Of a stretch of DNA of 64,000 nucleotides, positions 1 through 8,583 are shown piece after piece. The position numbers and the translations under genes are program-made. Numbering within the stretch: position 1 is the stretch's first letter; each line of letters starts with the position of its first letter. The stretch covers positions 1 through 64,000 of the forward strand of contig JAGZJZ010000022.1 of NCBI GenBank assembly GCA_018365455.1, given 5' to 3'. Source of the stretch: Clostridiales bacterium. GTDB taxonomy: Bacteria; Bacillota; Clostridia; Lachnospirales; Lachnospiraceae. Below the pieces are notes generated by a model, which saw only the letters and a list, made by a program, of their open reading frames with translations, searched no databases and was not told where the DNA came from.

Positions 1-69
1 TACGTAACCTGAATTCGGGGCAAATATGCCGCTAAGTGGGGCGTGCAGATGGCGGGAATGAATTTTCAA

Positions 70-87
70 ACACGCTCTAGAGCGTGT
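70..87. repeat. 18-bp perfect palindrome in edge region
   Basis: ACACGCTCTAGAGCGTGT is a perfect palindrome. Positions 1-105 contain no convincing gene. The whole stretch (GC-rich left part, then this palindrome) resembles an intergenic repeat element, but only one copy lies in this window, so repetition across the genome is inference. Confidence 0.45.
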
Positions 88-105
88 CTGCTGTATTTCT
101 TATAA

Positions 106-136
106 ACAAAAAGGGGGCAAACTTCTGCCCCCCTTT
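106..136 (-). terminator. Rho-independent terminator of the EF-G-like gene
   Basis: Stem of about nine pairs (AAAGGGGGC at 110-118 with GCCCCCCTTT at 127-136) followed on the minus strand by a U-rich tract. It lies just after the stop codon of the EF-G-like gene. Confidence 0.85.
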
Positions 137-147
137 CCTATTCCAAT

Positions 148-2238
148 TTATTCTTCATTTGTATTTACTTTACTTGCTCTGGCTTCGACTTCTTTTGCCT
201 GAATATCAGATGGCGCCTGCTCATAACGTGCGAATTCATATGAGAAGTTACCGCTTCCGCCTGTCATAGAGCGAAGTGCTGTGGAATATCCATAAAGTTC
301 TGTCATAGGTATGTCGGCTTCTATTATCTGGTTTCCTTTTGAATCCGGGTTCATTCCAAGTACACGGCCGCGGCGTTTATTCATATCGCCCATAACGTCA
401 CCGGTATACTTATCGGGAACCGTTACTTTTAAGGATGCGATTGGCTCAAGAAGTACCGGTGAAGCTTCCATAAATCCCTTCTTGAATGCCTGAACTGCTG
501 CGGTCTTAAACGCCATTTCAGAAGAATCTACCGGGTGATAAGAACCATCATAAAGCACCGCTTTCACACCTACCACCGGATATGCTGCCAGAGGTCCTTT
601 CTGCATAGAATCCTGGACTCCCTTTTCAACTGCCGGGAAGTAGTTCTTCGGAACGGCACCTCCCACTACTACCTGTTCGAATACATATGGCGTTTCCAGA
701 TCACCCGATGGTTCAAAACGCATCTTAACATGACCATACTGTCCGTGTCCGCCGGACTGCTTCTTATATTTTGATTCCACATCGGAACTCTTGCGTATGG
801 TTTCTCTAAATGCAACCTTCGGCTTATCCAGTTCAATTTCAATCTTATATTTACTCAATAATTTGCTCTGAATAATATCCAGATGCTGATCTCCCATACC
901 ATACAGCAGGGACTGGCGGTTCTCTCCGTCATTAATTGCTTTCATGGTCAGGTCTTCATGCATCATCTTTGTCAGCGCCTGTGAGATCTTATCCTCATCC
1001 CCTTTGTTCTTCGCCTTATATCTCTTATATGTATAAGGAACAGACAGATCCATCTTGCCATACTGGATTGGAGTCGTCTTCGTGGACAGGGTATCACCGG
1101 TACGTGCATGGGACAGTTTTCCGATCGCTCCGATGTCACCGGCATGTAATTCCGTAACTTCAACCGGCTTGCTTCCTTCAAATACATACAGCTTATTAAT
1201 CTTCTCTTCCAAATCTTTATCATAGTTAAACAGCGTATCATCATTCTTAATAACGCCGGAGCATACTTTTATCAATGAATATTTTCCGATAAACGGATCT
1301 ACAATTGTCTTGAAAATATATGCTGATTTTGCCTTGGCGAAATCATAATTCGCCTCAAAGATTTCTTTGGTCTTCATATTAATTCCGGCAAAAGTTCTCT
1401 TATCCGGGCTTGGGAAATACTGTACAATATCATCCAGAAGGTTCGCCACACCCTGGATATTTACAGGGGATCCCATAGATACCGGGACAATGGAGCCATC
1501 GGATACATTTACGGTCAGAGCCGCCATAATTTCATGAACGGAGAATTCTTCGCCGCTAAAATACCGGTCCATAAATTCTTCGCTTGTCTCAGCTACAGCC
1601 TCCAGTAGAATCTCTCTGTATTTTTCAAGGTACTCCAATGAATATTCCGGAGTCTCACAGTCTACCTTCTGTCCTTTCTCAACCCATTTCCTGCTGGCTT
1701 TCCGAACTACATTTACATATCCTACAAATTTTTCATTTTCACGAATGGGAAGATGGATTGGAGCTATCTTCTTGCCGTACAAATCGGTCAGCTGCTCCAC
1801 TACTTCTCGGTAGCTGGCATTGTCCAGATCCATATTTGTTACGAAGAACATTCTGGGTAATTTATATTTCTCACAGAGATCCCATGCCTTCTGTGTTCCC
1901 ACTTCCACACCGCTTTTTCCGTTAATGACAATTACCGCTGCATCTGCTGCTGCAGCTGCCTCTTCCGCTTCACCTACAAAATCAAAGTATCCGGGGGTAT
2001 CTAAAACATTCACTTTGACATCATTCCAAATAATCGGTACAACGGATGTGCTGATTGAGAATTTTCTTTTGATCTCTTCTTTATCAAAATCACTTACGGT
2101 ATTGCCTTCTGTTACGCTGCCTAATCTGCTGGTAATTCCTGATAAATAAGCCATTGCTTCCACTAAGCTGGTCTTACCTGCTCCACCATGCCCTAAGACA
2201 ACTACGTTGCGAATCCTGTCTGATGTGTACACTTTCAT
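148..2238 (-). CDS. Elongation factor G-like ribosomal GTPase (EF-G paralogue)
   Basis: Translational GTPase of 696 residues with the EF-G domain order: GTPase domain, domain II, then the III-IV-V block. The P loop reads GHGGAGKTS, the G3 motif DTPGYFDF and the G4 motif TNMD. Canonical EF-G has AHIDAGKTT and NKxD, so this is the EF-G-like/FusA2 paralogue group and not the housekeeping FusA; these paralogues bind ribosomes but their exact role is poorly fixed. An upstream in-frame TTG would add five codons, but GGAGG sits 8 nt before the ATG at 2238, which decides the start. It has its own promoter and terminator and is monocistronic, divergent from aroF. Confidence 0.9.
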   Translation of the reverse strand: MKVYTSDRIRNVVVLGHGGAGKTSLVEAMAYLSGITSRLGSVTEGNTVSDFDKEEIKRKFSISTSVVPIIWNDVKVNVLDTPGYFDFVGEAEEAAAAADAAVIVINGKSGVEVGTQKAWDLCEKYKLPRMFFVTNMDLDNASYREVVEQLTDLYGKKIAPIHLPIRENEKFVGYVNVVRKASRKWVEKGQKVDCETPEYSLEYLEKYREILLEAVAETSEEFMDRYFSGEEFSVHEIMAALTVNVSDGSIVPVSMGSPVNIQGVANLLDDIVQYFPSPDKRTFAGINMKTKEIFEANYDFAKAKSAYIFKTIVDPFIGKYSLIKVCSGVIKNDDTLFNYDKDLEEKINKLYVFEGSKPVEVTELHAGDIGAIGKLSHARTGDTLSTKTTPIQYGKMDLSVPYTYKRYKAKNKGDEDKISQALTKMMHEDLTMKAINDGENRQSLLYGMGDQHLDIIQSKLLSKYKIEIELDKPKVAFRETIRKSSDVESKYKKQSGGHGQYGHVKMRFEPSGDLETPYVFEQVVVGGAVPKNYFPAVEKGVQDSMQKGPLAAYPVVGVKAVLYDGSYHPVDSSEMAFKTAAVQAFKKGFMEASPVLLEPIASLKVTVPDKYTGDVMGDMNKRRGRVLGMNPDSKGNQIIEADIPMTELYGYSTALRSMTGGSGNFSYEFARYEQAPSDIQAKEVEARASKVNTNEE

Positions 2239-2270
2239 ATTCAATTCCTCCAATACTAGTTATTTTGCGA

Positions 2271-2286
2271 ATGACACTGCTGTCAT
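2271..2286. promoter_or_regulatory. Inverted repeat in the EF-G-like leader
   Basis: ATGACA-ctgc-TGTCAT, a 6-bp inverted repeat with a 4-nt spacer, lies in the 5' leader of the EF-G-like gene between promoter and ribosome site. It may be a small mRNA hairpin or an operator; nothing else supports either reading. Confidence 0.3.
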
Positions 2287-2308
2287 CCCTTGTTTAGTCT
2301 ATGGATAT

Positions 2309-2337
2309 ATTTTACTAAAATTGTCACAATATTTCAA
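2309..2337 (-). promoter_or_regulatory. Sigma-A promoter of the EF-G-like gene
   Basis: On the minus strand TTGAAA, 17 bp, then TAAAAT. It reads towards the EF-G-like gene about 70 bp away. Confidence 0.7.
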
Positions 2338-2405
2338 GTATTTTATTCACTTTTAACAAATATTTTTTTAGCCCCCTAATTTCGCCGCGTTAAAGCGACA
2401 AAGTA

Positions 2406-2434
2406 TTGACAGAAGTGCTTTTCAATAGTAGAAT
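2406..2434 (+). promoter_or_regulatory. Sigma-A promoter of aroF-tyrA-aroA
   Basis: TTGACA, 17 bp, TAGAAT. The predicted transcript start near 2441 leaves a leader of only about 27 nt before the aroF ATG, so there is no room for a T-box or attenuator. Confidence 0.85.
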
Positions 2435-2467
2435 AACAGGAGCTAAACATAGAAGGAGAATAAAATT

Positions 2468-3484
2468 ATGATTATTGTAATGAAACCTCACGCACCCCAG
2501 GAAAACATTGACCACGTGGTGCAGTTAATAAAATCCAAAGGATTAGAAACCCATTTGTCACAGGGCCAGGAAGTAACGATTATTGGTGTGGTAGGGGACA
2601 AATCCAAACTGTCCAACCAGAATCTTGAGATCGCTCCCGGCGTTGATAAGATCGTTCCGGTAACGGAGTCTTACAAATTATCCAACAAAAAATTCCATCC
2701 GGAACCCAGTGTAATTAAAGTAGGCAATACTGAAATCGGTCCGAATAATTTAACGATCATGGCTGGTCCCTGCGCAGTAGAGTCGGAAGAACAGCTTCTT
2801 TTAATCGCCCATGCCGTTAAAAAAGCAGGAGCAACCTTTATCCGCGGCGGCGCATACAAGCCTCGTACCTCCCCCTACTCATTCCAGGGGCTGGAAGAAG
2901 AAGGACTCCGTTATATGCAGACAGCCAGGGAAGAAACGGGGCTGAGCACTATCTGTGAAGTAATCAGCGAAAAGGCAATCGAGGCAGCCGCTAAATATGT
3001 GGATATGATTCAGATCGGTGCCAGAAATATGCAGAACTTCCAGCTGCTGAAAGAAGCAGGGCGTTCCGGACTTCCGGTATTATTAAAACGCGGTCTTGCT
3101 GCAACAATTGATGAATGGTTAAATGCTGCAGAATACATTATTGCGGAAGGAAATCCAAATGTAGTTCTCTGCGAGAGAGGAATCCGTACCTTTGAGACGG
3201 CAACCAGAAATACACTGGATATCAGCGCTGTTCCGGTTATTAAATCCAAGTCCCATCTTCCGATCATCGTGGATCCAAGCCATGCTACCGGAGTTAGAGC
3301 TTATGTAGCACCTCTGGCTAAATGTGCAATTGCAGCCGGAGCAGACGGACTGATGATTGAAGTTCATAACAATCCGGCATGCGCACTTTCCGACGGGCCG
3401 CAGTCACTGACTTTTGAGCAGTTCGATGGACTTTCTGATGAACTGACTCCATTTGCAAAACTTGCAGAAAGGACTTTTAAATGA
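2468..3484 (+). CDS. aroF: 3-deoxy-7-phosphoheptulonate synthase (DAHP synthase)
   Basis: First step of the shikimate pathway: condenses phosphoenolpyruvate and erythrose 4-phosphate. The 338-residue protein has the type I-beta architecture: an N-terminal ferredoxin-like regulatory domain (about residues 1-70) and a TIM barrel with GPCAVES near residue 100, RGGAYKPRTSPYSFQG and a C-terminal DPSHATG motif. In family members the N-terminal domain gives tyrosine/phenylalanine feedback control; that is inferred here. GGAG lies 9 nt before the ATG. The stop overlaps tyrA by 4 bp, and the gene heads an aroF-tyrA-aroA operon. Confidence 0.96.
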   Translation: MIIVMKPHAPQENIDHVVQLIKSKGLETHLSQGQEVTIIGVVGDKSKLSNQNLEIAPGVDKIVPVTESYKLSNKKFHPEPSVIKVGNTEIGPNNLTIMAGPCAVESEEQLLLIAHAVKKAGATFIRGGAYKPRTSPYSFQGLEEEGLRYMQTAREETGLSTICEVISEKAIEAAAKYVDMIQIGARNMQNFQLLKEAGRSGLPVLLKRGLAATIDEWLNAAEYIIAEGNPNVVLCERGIRTFETATRNTLDISAVPVIKSKSHLPIIVDPSHATGVRAYVAPLAKCAIAAGADGLMIEVHNNPACALSDGPQSLTFEQFDGLSDELTPFAKLAERTFK

Positions 3485-4578
3485 ATGATGTAACCGTTGG
3501 CTTTATCGGCCTGGGACTCATTGGCGGGTCGATTGCCAAAGCCATCCGCTATTTTTATCCGGAAACAAAAATAATTGCCCATACCAGAAGCCGGTCTACG
3601 ATTGACTATGCTCTGGCGGAAGGCATTATTGATGCTGCATGCGAAGGGATTACACCGGAGTTTGGCAGCTGCGACTATATATTTTTATGCGCTCCGGTAG
3701 AATCCAATGCCGCTTATCTCAGTCAGTTGAAAAATTTAATTAATAAAGATTGTATCCTGACGGACGTAGGCAGCACGAAGACCGATATCCACGAGAAAGT
3801 CATTGCCCTTGGTATGGAGGATAACTTCATCGGCGGGCATCCCATGGCGGGCAGCGAAAAGACGGGGATCATAAATGCAAAGCGTCATTTAATTGAGAAC
3901 GCCTATTACATTCTTACCCCATCCTCCACTGTTCCGGCAGAAAAGGTACAAAAGTATCAAAAATTTGTATCTGACTTAAAAGCAATACCCCTTGTATTAA
4001 ATTATGAAGAACATGATTTTGCAACGGCTGCCATCAGCCACCTGCCCCATATTATCGCTTCCACCCTGGTGAATCTGGTAAAAGATTCCGATACCAGGAA
4101 TGAAACCATGAAAACAATTGCAGCAGGAGGCTTTAAAGATATTACCAGGATTGCTTCTTCTTCTCCTGAAATGTGGGAGCAGATCTGTACAACTAACAGC
4201 AGTAATATCCTGACCGTTCTAAACCGCTATATTGAAAGTCTGAACCAGGTAAAGGCCGCTTTAACCGAAAAAGACAGCCGGGATATCTATCAGTTGTTTG
4301 ACAGCTCACGGGAGTACAGGGATTCCATCTCCGACTCTTCCAGCGGTCCTCTGAAAAAGGTTCATATGCTTTACTGCGATATGGTAGACGAGGCCGGCGG
4401 GATCGCTGCTCTGGCAACCATTCTTGCAACCAACGGAATCAGCATTAAGAACATCGGTATCGTACATAACCGTGAATTCGAAGAAGCTGTACTGCAGGTA
4501 GAGTTTTATGAAGAAAATGCATTAAAAAAGGCTGTTGATCTGTTGAGAAAATACCGCTATACGGTTTATGAACGGTAA
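3481..4578 (+). CDS. tyrA: Prephenate dehydrogenase with C-terminal ACT domain
   Basis: Oxidatively decarboxylates prephenate to 4-hydroxyphenylpyruvate in tyrosine synthesis. The 365-residue protein opens with a Rossmann nucleotide-binding loop (GFIGLGLIGGSIAKA, residues 7-21) and has the family motif GGHPMAGSEKTG near residue 118. The last 70 residues form an ACT domain, the usual amino-acid-sensing module of Firmicute TyrA. The ATGA overlap with aroF indicates translational coupling, pairing the entry enzyme of the pathway with its tyrosine branch. Confidence 0.95.
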   Translation: MNDVTVGFIGLGLIGGSIAKAIRYFYPETKIIAHTRSRSTIDYALAEGIIDAACEGITPEFGSCDYIFLCAPVESNAAYLSQLKNLINKDCILTDVGSTKTDIHEKVIALGMEDNFIGGHPMAGSEKTGIINAKRHLIENAYYILTPSSTVPAEKVQKYQKFVSDLKAIPLVLNYEEHDFATAAISHLPHIIASTLVNLVKDSDTRNETMKTIAAGGFKDITRIASSSPEMWEQICTTNSSNILTVLNRYIESLNQVKAALTEKDSRDIYQLFDSSREYRDSISDSSSGPLKKVHMLYCDMVDEAGGIAALATILATNGISIKNIGIVHNREFEEAVLQVEFYEENALKKAVDLLRKYRYTVYER

Positions 4579-4713
4579 TCCCAATGCCTAAACGTGTTTT
4601 TACATGCTTAAGACGTGACGCTGCAATTTACAAGCTGTATTTTAACACTTATTTGCTATTCGCATTTTACATTTACTTTACGGATGATTGTACATATGGA
4701 GGATTTTAATTTT

Positions 4714-5991
4714 ATGGAATTCACAAAAACAAAAGCGTTAAAAGGAGAAATTACAGTCCCCGGTGACAAGTCCATCTCACATCGTGCCGTTATGTTCGGC
4801 GCTCTGTCACTTGGAACAACAGAAGTGCGAAATTTTTTACAGGGGGCTGACTGTCTTTCTACCATCAGCTGCTTTAAAAAGCTGGGCGTTGCTATTGAAA
4901 ATACCCCGGACTGCATCCGCATACATGGGAAAGGACTCCATGGACTCACCGCTCCCACAGATATTCTGGATACCGGCAACAGCGGTACTACCACACGGAT
5001 GATTTCAGGTATTCTGTCCGGTCAGTCTTTTGAAAGTATTCTAAACGGCGATGATTCCATTCAGAAACGTCCCATGAAGCGGATTATGGATCCCTTATCC
5101 ATGATGGGTGCCGAACTGGTCAGCATCCGGGATAACGGCTGTGCCCCTCTTCGGATCATTGGTAAACCGCTGCATGGAATACACTATGTCTCACCGGTAG
5201 CATCTGCTCAGGTGAAATCTGCTGTTCTGCTTGCAGGACTGTATGCAGATACCCCTACCAGCGTTACGGAACCGTTTGTATCCAGAAACCACTCGGAAAT
5301 TATGCTGAATTATTTCGGCGGTAACGTCACCTGCGAAGGAACAACTGCTACAATCCTTCCAAATCCGGTTTTAAAAGGACAGCAGGTATCTGTTCCCGGA
5401 GATATCTCCTCCGCTGCCTACTTTATTGCAGCCGGACTGATCGTACCCGGTTCTGAGATCCTGATTAAAAATGTTGGCATCAATCCCACCAGAGACGGCA
5501 TCCTGCACGTGTGCCGGGAAATGGGCGGTAATATTACACTGCTTAATGAAAATTGTGATAATGGCGAACCTACTGCAGATATTCTTGTAAAGCACAGTAA
5601 CCTAAAAGGCATAACAGTAGGCGGCTCCATCATTCCGACGCTCATTGATGAACTGCCCGTCGTTGCAATTCTAGCTTGTTTTGCCGAAGGTACCACAGTC
5701 ATTCAAGATGCTCAGGAACTAAAGGTGAAAGAATCTAACCGCATTGACGTAATGGTGAATAACCTCGCTTCCATGGGTGCCGATATCCAGGGCACGGATG
5801 ACGGCATGGTTATAAAAGGCGGGACTGCTCTTCACGGCAGTACGATTCAAAGCCATAAAGATCATCGGATTGCCATGTCATTTGCTATTGCGTCGCTGGC
5901 AAGCAGCGGCACAACTCATATTGAAGATGCAGACTGTGTAAATATCAGTTATCCCGGATTTTACCGGGATCTGGACGGGTTAAAATCTTAA
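4714..5991 (+). CDS. aroA: 3-phosphoshikimate 1-carboxyvinyltransferase (EPSP synthase)
   Basis: Adds the enolpyruvyl group of PEP to shikimate 3-phosphate. The open frame extends upstream, but the family N-terminus (KGEITVPGDKSISHR) fits the ATG at 4714, with GGAGG 11 nt upstream, giving 425 residues, normal for AroA. Also visible are GNSGTTTRMISG near residue 90 and KESNRIDVM near residue 335. The 135-bp gap after tyrA contains no terminator, so co-transcription with aroF-tyrA is likely; a strong terminator follows. Confidence 0.95.
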   Translation: MEFTKTKALKGEITVPGDKSISHRAVMFGALSLGTTEVRNFLQGADCLSTISCFKKLGVAIENTPDCIRIHGKGLHGLTAPTDILDTGNSGTTTRMISGILSGQSFESILNGDDSIQKRPMKRIMDPLSMMGAELVSIRDNGCAPLRIIGKPLHGIHYVSPVASAQVKSAVLLAGLYADTPTSVTEPFVSRNHSEIMLNYFGGNVTCEGTTATILPNPVLKGQQVSVPGDISSAAYFIAAGLIVPGSEILIKNVGINPTRDGILHVCREMGGNITLLNENCDNGEPTADILVKHSNLKGITVGGSIIPTLIDELPVVAILACFAEGTTVIQDAQELKVKESNRIDVMVNNLASMGADIQGTDDGMVIKGGTALHGSTIQSHKDHRIAMSFAIASLASSGTTHIEDADCVNISYPGFYRDLDGLKS

Positions 5992-6030
5992 CTCTCTTTT
6001 TGATAACTTAATTAACTGCATCATATGCAA

Positions 6031-6070
6031 AAAAGACGGTATCCGAACTATTAAGATACCGTCTTTTCTT
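6031..6070 (+). terminator. Terminator after aroA
   Basis: Stem AAGACGGTATC / GATACCGTCTT with a loop of about 12 nt and a T tract. It closes the aro operon and separates it from the convergent methyltransferase operon. Confidence 0.9.
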
Positions 6071-6158
6071 ATGAAGTTCCCAACAATTCTAAACCACGCT
6101 CTAATACTATAGCGAAATTTTCAGGCTACAAATCAGCGAAACCCAAATTTATCCTGTT

Positions 6159-6821
6159 CTATTTCAACCACAGATCCCGATATTCAATAATTGCATTGGG
6201 GGCAACTGTTAGAAAACGTCCCGCAGGCCATGGGCCTTTCAATAATTGCACCAGATAGTCAACTGATGCACCGAGTTTTTCCTGTTCCAGTTCCAGTGTA
6301 ACTGCGATTTCTTTTGTTTCTTCCATGAGTGTCTCAATAGGATAGCATCCGGTATCCAATATTCCAAGCCTTTTATAATGCTTCAAGATTTCTCTGTAAA
6401 GCGACTTCGTCCTTCTTACCCCGTACTTTTTCTGGGCATACTGATATTCCGCCCATATATTCTGTTCTCCGTTCAGCCACCCTTTGCTGAGAAAATAGGT
6501 GCCTTTCTGCCTTGCTATCTCCTCTCTTCGCTGAACAGAGCCGAGTAAAAGTGTAATACAGTCATCCACTCTGGGAATAATTACTTCAAAGTTACCTGCC
6601 TTTAAATTCTGCACCGAATTACCACAAAATCCCATTGCCACAAGTACTCTTTCGCAATCTGTAATTCCACTGAATGTCTCCTGTAACCGTGCTCTTAATT
6701 TATCCGGAGTATTGTGAAGTCCCGACTCTATCCAGATGATCGGATAGGTTAATCCGGTTATTTGGAGGGCGGTTTCCAGTTCATCCTGAAGGGTTTTACA
6801 TCCTATGATGGTAGTATTCAT
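6159..6821 (-). CDS. DUF1638 family protein
   Basis: The 220-residue protein matches the DUF1638 pattern: N-terminal IGCKTLQDEL, a glycine/cysteine segment MGFCGNSV, the motif IPRVDDCITLLLGS and a GTYFLSKGW stretch. The biochemical function of the family is not established, but members are recurrent partners of corrinoid-dependent methyltransferases, and here it is the last gene of such an operon. The ribosome site AAGGAGG lies upstream of the ATG. No signal peptide or membrane segment is seen, so it is cytoplasmic. Confidence 0.8.
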   Translation of the reverse strand: MNTTIIGCKTLQDELETALQITGLTYPIIWIESGLHNTPDKLRARLQETFSGITDCERVLVAMGFCGNSVQNLKAGNFEVIIPRVDDCITLLLGSVQRREEIARQKGTYFLSKGWLNGEQNIWAEYQYAQKKYGVRRTKSLYREILKHYKRLGILDTGCYPIETLMEETKEIAVTLELEQEKLGASVDYLVQLLKGPWPAGRFLTVAPNAIIEYRDLWLK

Positions 6822-6849
6822 AATACGAAACGCCTCCTTCTCAAGTGTA

Positions 6850-6893
6850 GACCGGCATAAAGATCAATATCTAGGGGCGTATTTACGCCGGTC
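6850..6893. other. Intergenic hairpin before DUF1638
   Basis: GACCGGCATAAA and TTTACGCCGGTC pair over 12 positions (one wobble) around a 20-nt loop. There is no U tract, so it is not a plain terminator; it may tune or process the operon transcript. Confidence 0.55.
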
Positions 6894-6907
6894 GGTTGGC
6901 GCACGGG

Positions 6908-7717
6908 TTACTTGTCTTTCACAGGTCCAATTCTCCCTGCCCGGAATGCTTTGTTATACTTTCTGCAGAAACGATCCTGATTAAGCAGTGCTTCGGCTGC
7001 TAAAATCGTTGCGTAGGTATCCCGGTTTGTAGGATCTACAATAGCGGAATCCATTCCCGCAGATAGTGCCAGCGCAAGGAAATTCTGATTCACGATTTTC
7101 CGGTAAGGCATTCCGTAAGAAATATTGGATAATCCCGACGTTATTTTAACTGTCGGATATTTCTCTTTAATATTACGGATCGCTTCCATAAAGTTCAGCA
7201 TGGAATCATTTACTGCCGAAAGCGCCAGCACTAACGGATCAATGTAGATACGTTCCGGTCCAATACCGTATTCCGCTGCTTTTTCGATCAGTTCAAAGGC
7301 GATCTCCGTTTTGCGTTTTGCGTCTGCCGGAATGCCCTTATTATCACAGGTTAATGCAACTACTTCCCAATCATTATCCTTTAACAATGGGAAAATCACT
7401 TCACATTTATCCCCTTCTCCTGACACAGAATTGATAATTCCCTTCTTTTTAGCCAGAGGCATCACCTCTTTTAAGATCTGAGGATTGGGACTGTCAAGAC
7501 AAAGTGGGGTATCTACCGTATCCTGTACGATATTCATCAGCCAGATCAGTTCCTCCAGCTCCTTCTCCGGAGCGCCTCCTGCACACACATCCAGAAAATT
7601 GGCTCCGGCTTCCGTTTGGCGGATTGCCAGATTACGAATATATTCTTCATCTCTGCCTGCTATCGCTTTTGCAGTCGATGGAATTGCACCATTGATTTTT
7701 TCTCCGATTATTATCAT
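6908..7717 (-). CDS. Methyltetrahydrofolate:corrinoid methyltransferase (pterin-binding)
   Basis: A pterin-binding TIM-barrel enzyme of 269 residues that in this family (AcsE/MtgA-like methyltransferase II) moves a methyl group between a corrinoid protein and tetrahydrofolate. Visible family features are IIGEKINGAIPST at the N-terminus, GANFLDVCAGG, LDSPNP, a long SVSGEGDK segment and DPLVLALS. The ATG at 7717 is preceded by GGTGG, so the longer GTG start was not used. It lies 11 nt after the corrinoid protein gene. Together they suggest methyl transfer from a methylated substrate into the folate pool, feeding the Wood-Ljungdahl methyl branch. Confidence 0.9.
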   Translation of the reverse strand: MIIIGEKINGAIPSTAKAIAGRDEEYIRNLAIRQTEAGANFLDVCAGGAPEKELEELIWLMNIVQDTVDTPLCLDSPNPQILKEVMPLAKKKGIINSVSGEGDKCEVIFPLLKDNDWEVVALTCDNKGIPADAKRKTEIAFELIEKAAEYGIGPERIYIDPLVLALSAVNDSMLNFMEAIRNIKEKYPTVKITSGLSNISYGMPYRKIVNQNFLALALSAGMDSAIVDPTNRDTYATILAAEALLNQDRFCRKYNKAFRAGRIGPVKDK

Positions 7718-7728
7718 ATATCCACCAC

Positions 7729-8370
7729 CTATGCTGCACTGCCGGACCACTCACGGCAAGTTTTGATTGTATCTGCCGGATTTATTGCCCAGGCATCTGC
7801 ACCTACAAGTTCACAAACCTTTTCTGTAACCGGTGCACCACCGATTACGATCTTGACATCTTCCCGCAGACCTGCTTCTTTAAATGCCTCGATCGTAGCT
7901 TTCATAGAATCAATCGCCAGTGTCAGAACACCGCTGAGACCGATAATATGAATGCCATCTTCTTTTGCTTTTTTTACAATTTCTGCTGCCGGAACATCGA
8001 TTCCCATATCCACAACATCAAATCCACTTGCTTCCAGCATTGCTTTTACAATATTTTTTCCAATGTCATGAAGGTCGCCTTCTACGGTACATAAGATCAT
8101 TTTACCCGCTTTTTCACTGGATTGAGACAAAAGTGCCGGACGAATAATATCCATAGCTTCCGTCATCAACTCCCCGGAGAAAATCAGATCCGATACAAAA
8201 TATTCCTGGCTTGCAAAACGCTCGCCCACAATATTCATCCCATCCTGACACGCTTTCATCGCCTCTCCGGCTTCAGACCCGCCATCTTCCATTACTTTCT
8301 CCAGTATTTCTAATACTTCATCTTCCTCTAAATCTCCCATTGCATCCTTTAATCTTCCAAAATCCGCCAT
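7729..8370 (-). CDS. Corrinoid (B12-binding) methyltransferase shuttle protein
   Basis: The 213-residue protein has an N-terminal helical cap (about residues 1-85) and a C-terminal Rossmann-like cobalamin domain carrying the DxHxxG ligand motif as EGDLHDIGKN, followed by GLSGVLT and IGGAPVTE. It carries the methyl group between the URO-D-type methyltransferase upstream and the MTHF methyltransferase downstream. The start at 8370 is set by GGAGG 8 nt before the ATG; the longer frame runs into a structured repeat and is rejected. No reductive activase gene is in the window. Confidence 0.92.
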   Translation of the reverse strand: MADFGRLKDAMGDLEEDEVLEILEKVMEDGGSEAGEAMKACQDGMNIVGERFASQEYFVSDLIFSGELMTEAMDIIRPALLSQSSEKAGKMILCTVEGDLHDIGKNIVKAMLEASGFDVVDMGIDVPAAEIVKKAKEDGIHIIGLSGVLTLAIDSMKATIEAFKEAGLREDVKIVIGGAPVTEKVCELVGADAWAINPADTIKTCREWSGSAA

Positions 8371-8403
8371 ATAAAATCCTCCTATCCATCCGCATGGTTT
8401 ATT

Positions 8404-8575
8404 CCCTCGAGCAACGAGCCAATCGGACACGCTGGAGCGTCCATTTGGCGACTGCTGCGAGGGTTTCTGTACGTCCATTGGACGTTCGTTTCGTAACGAC
8501 CGGAGCAAAAGCCGAGAATAAATACCCCGCTGCTCTCAGCGTTACAAATTTGATGCCCCGTTGCCTGCAGCGGGG
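8404..8575. repeat. Composite inverted-repeat element between methyltransferase genes
   Basis: Three structures fill the 213-bp gap between the URO-D-type gene and the corrinoid gene. The first is a 60-bp imperfect hairpin (8404-8463) closed by CCCTCG/CGAGGG with inner arms GCCAA/TTGGC. The second is ACGTCCATTGGACGT (8471-8485). The third is CCCCGCTGC (8525-8533) pairing with GCAGCGGGG (8567-8575). The composition and dyads look like a REP/BIME-type repeat and not a coding sequence. In the operon mRNA these hairpins could protect or attenuate. Confidence 0.65.
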
Positions 8576-8583
8576 TTTTGACT

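Noticed and set aside
2440..2467. T-box or tyrosine leader upstream of aroF
   Set aside because: The promoter sits so close to aroF that the leader is about 27 nt, too short for any such element.
8371..8508. N-terminal extension of the corrinoid protein
   Set aside because: The added 46 residues come from the hairpin repeat, and a consensus ribosome site lies before the ATG at 8370.
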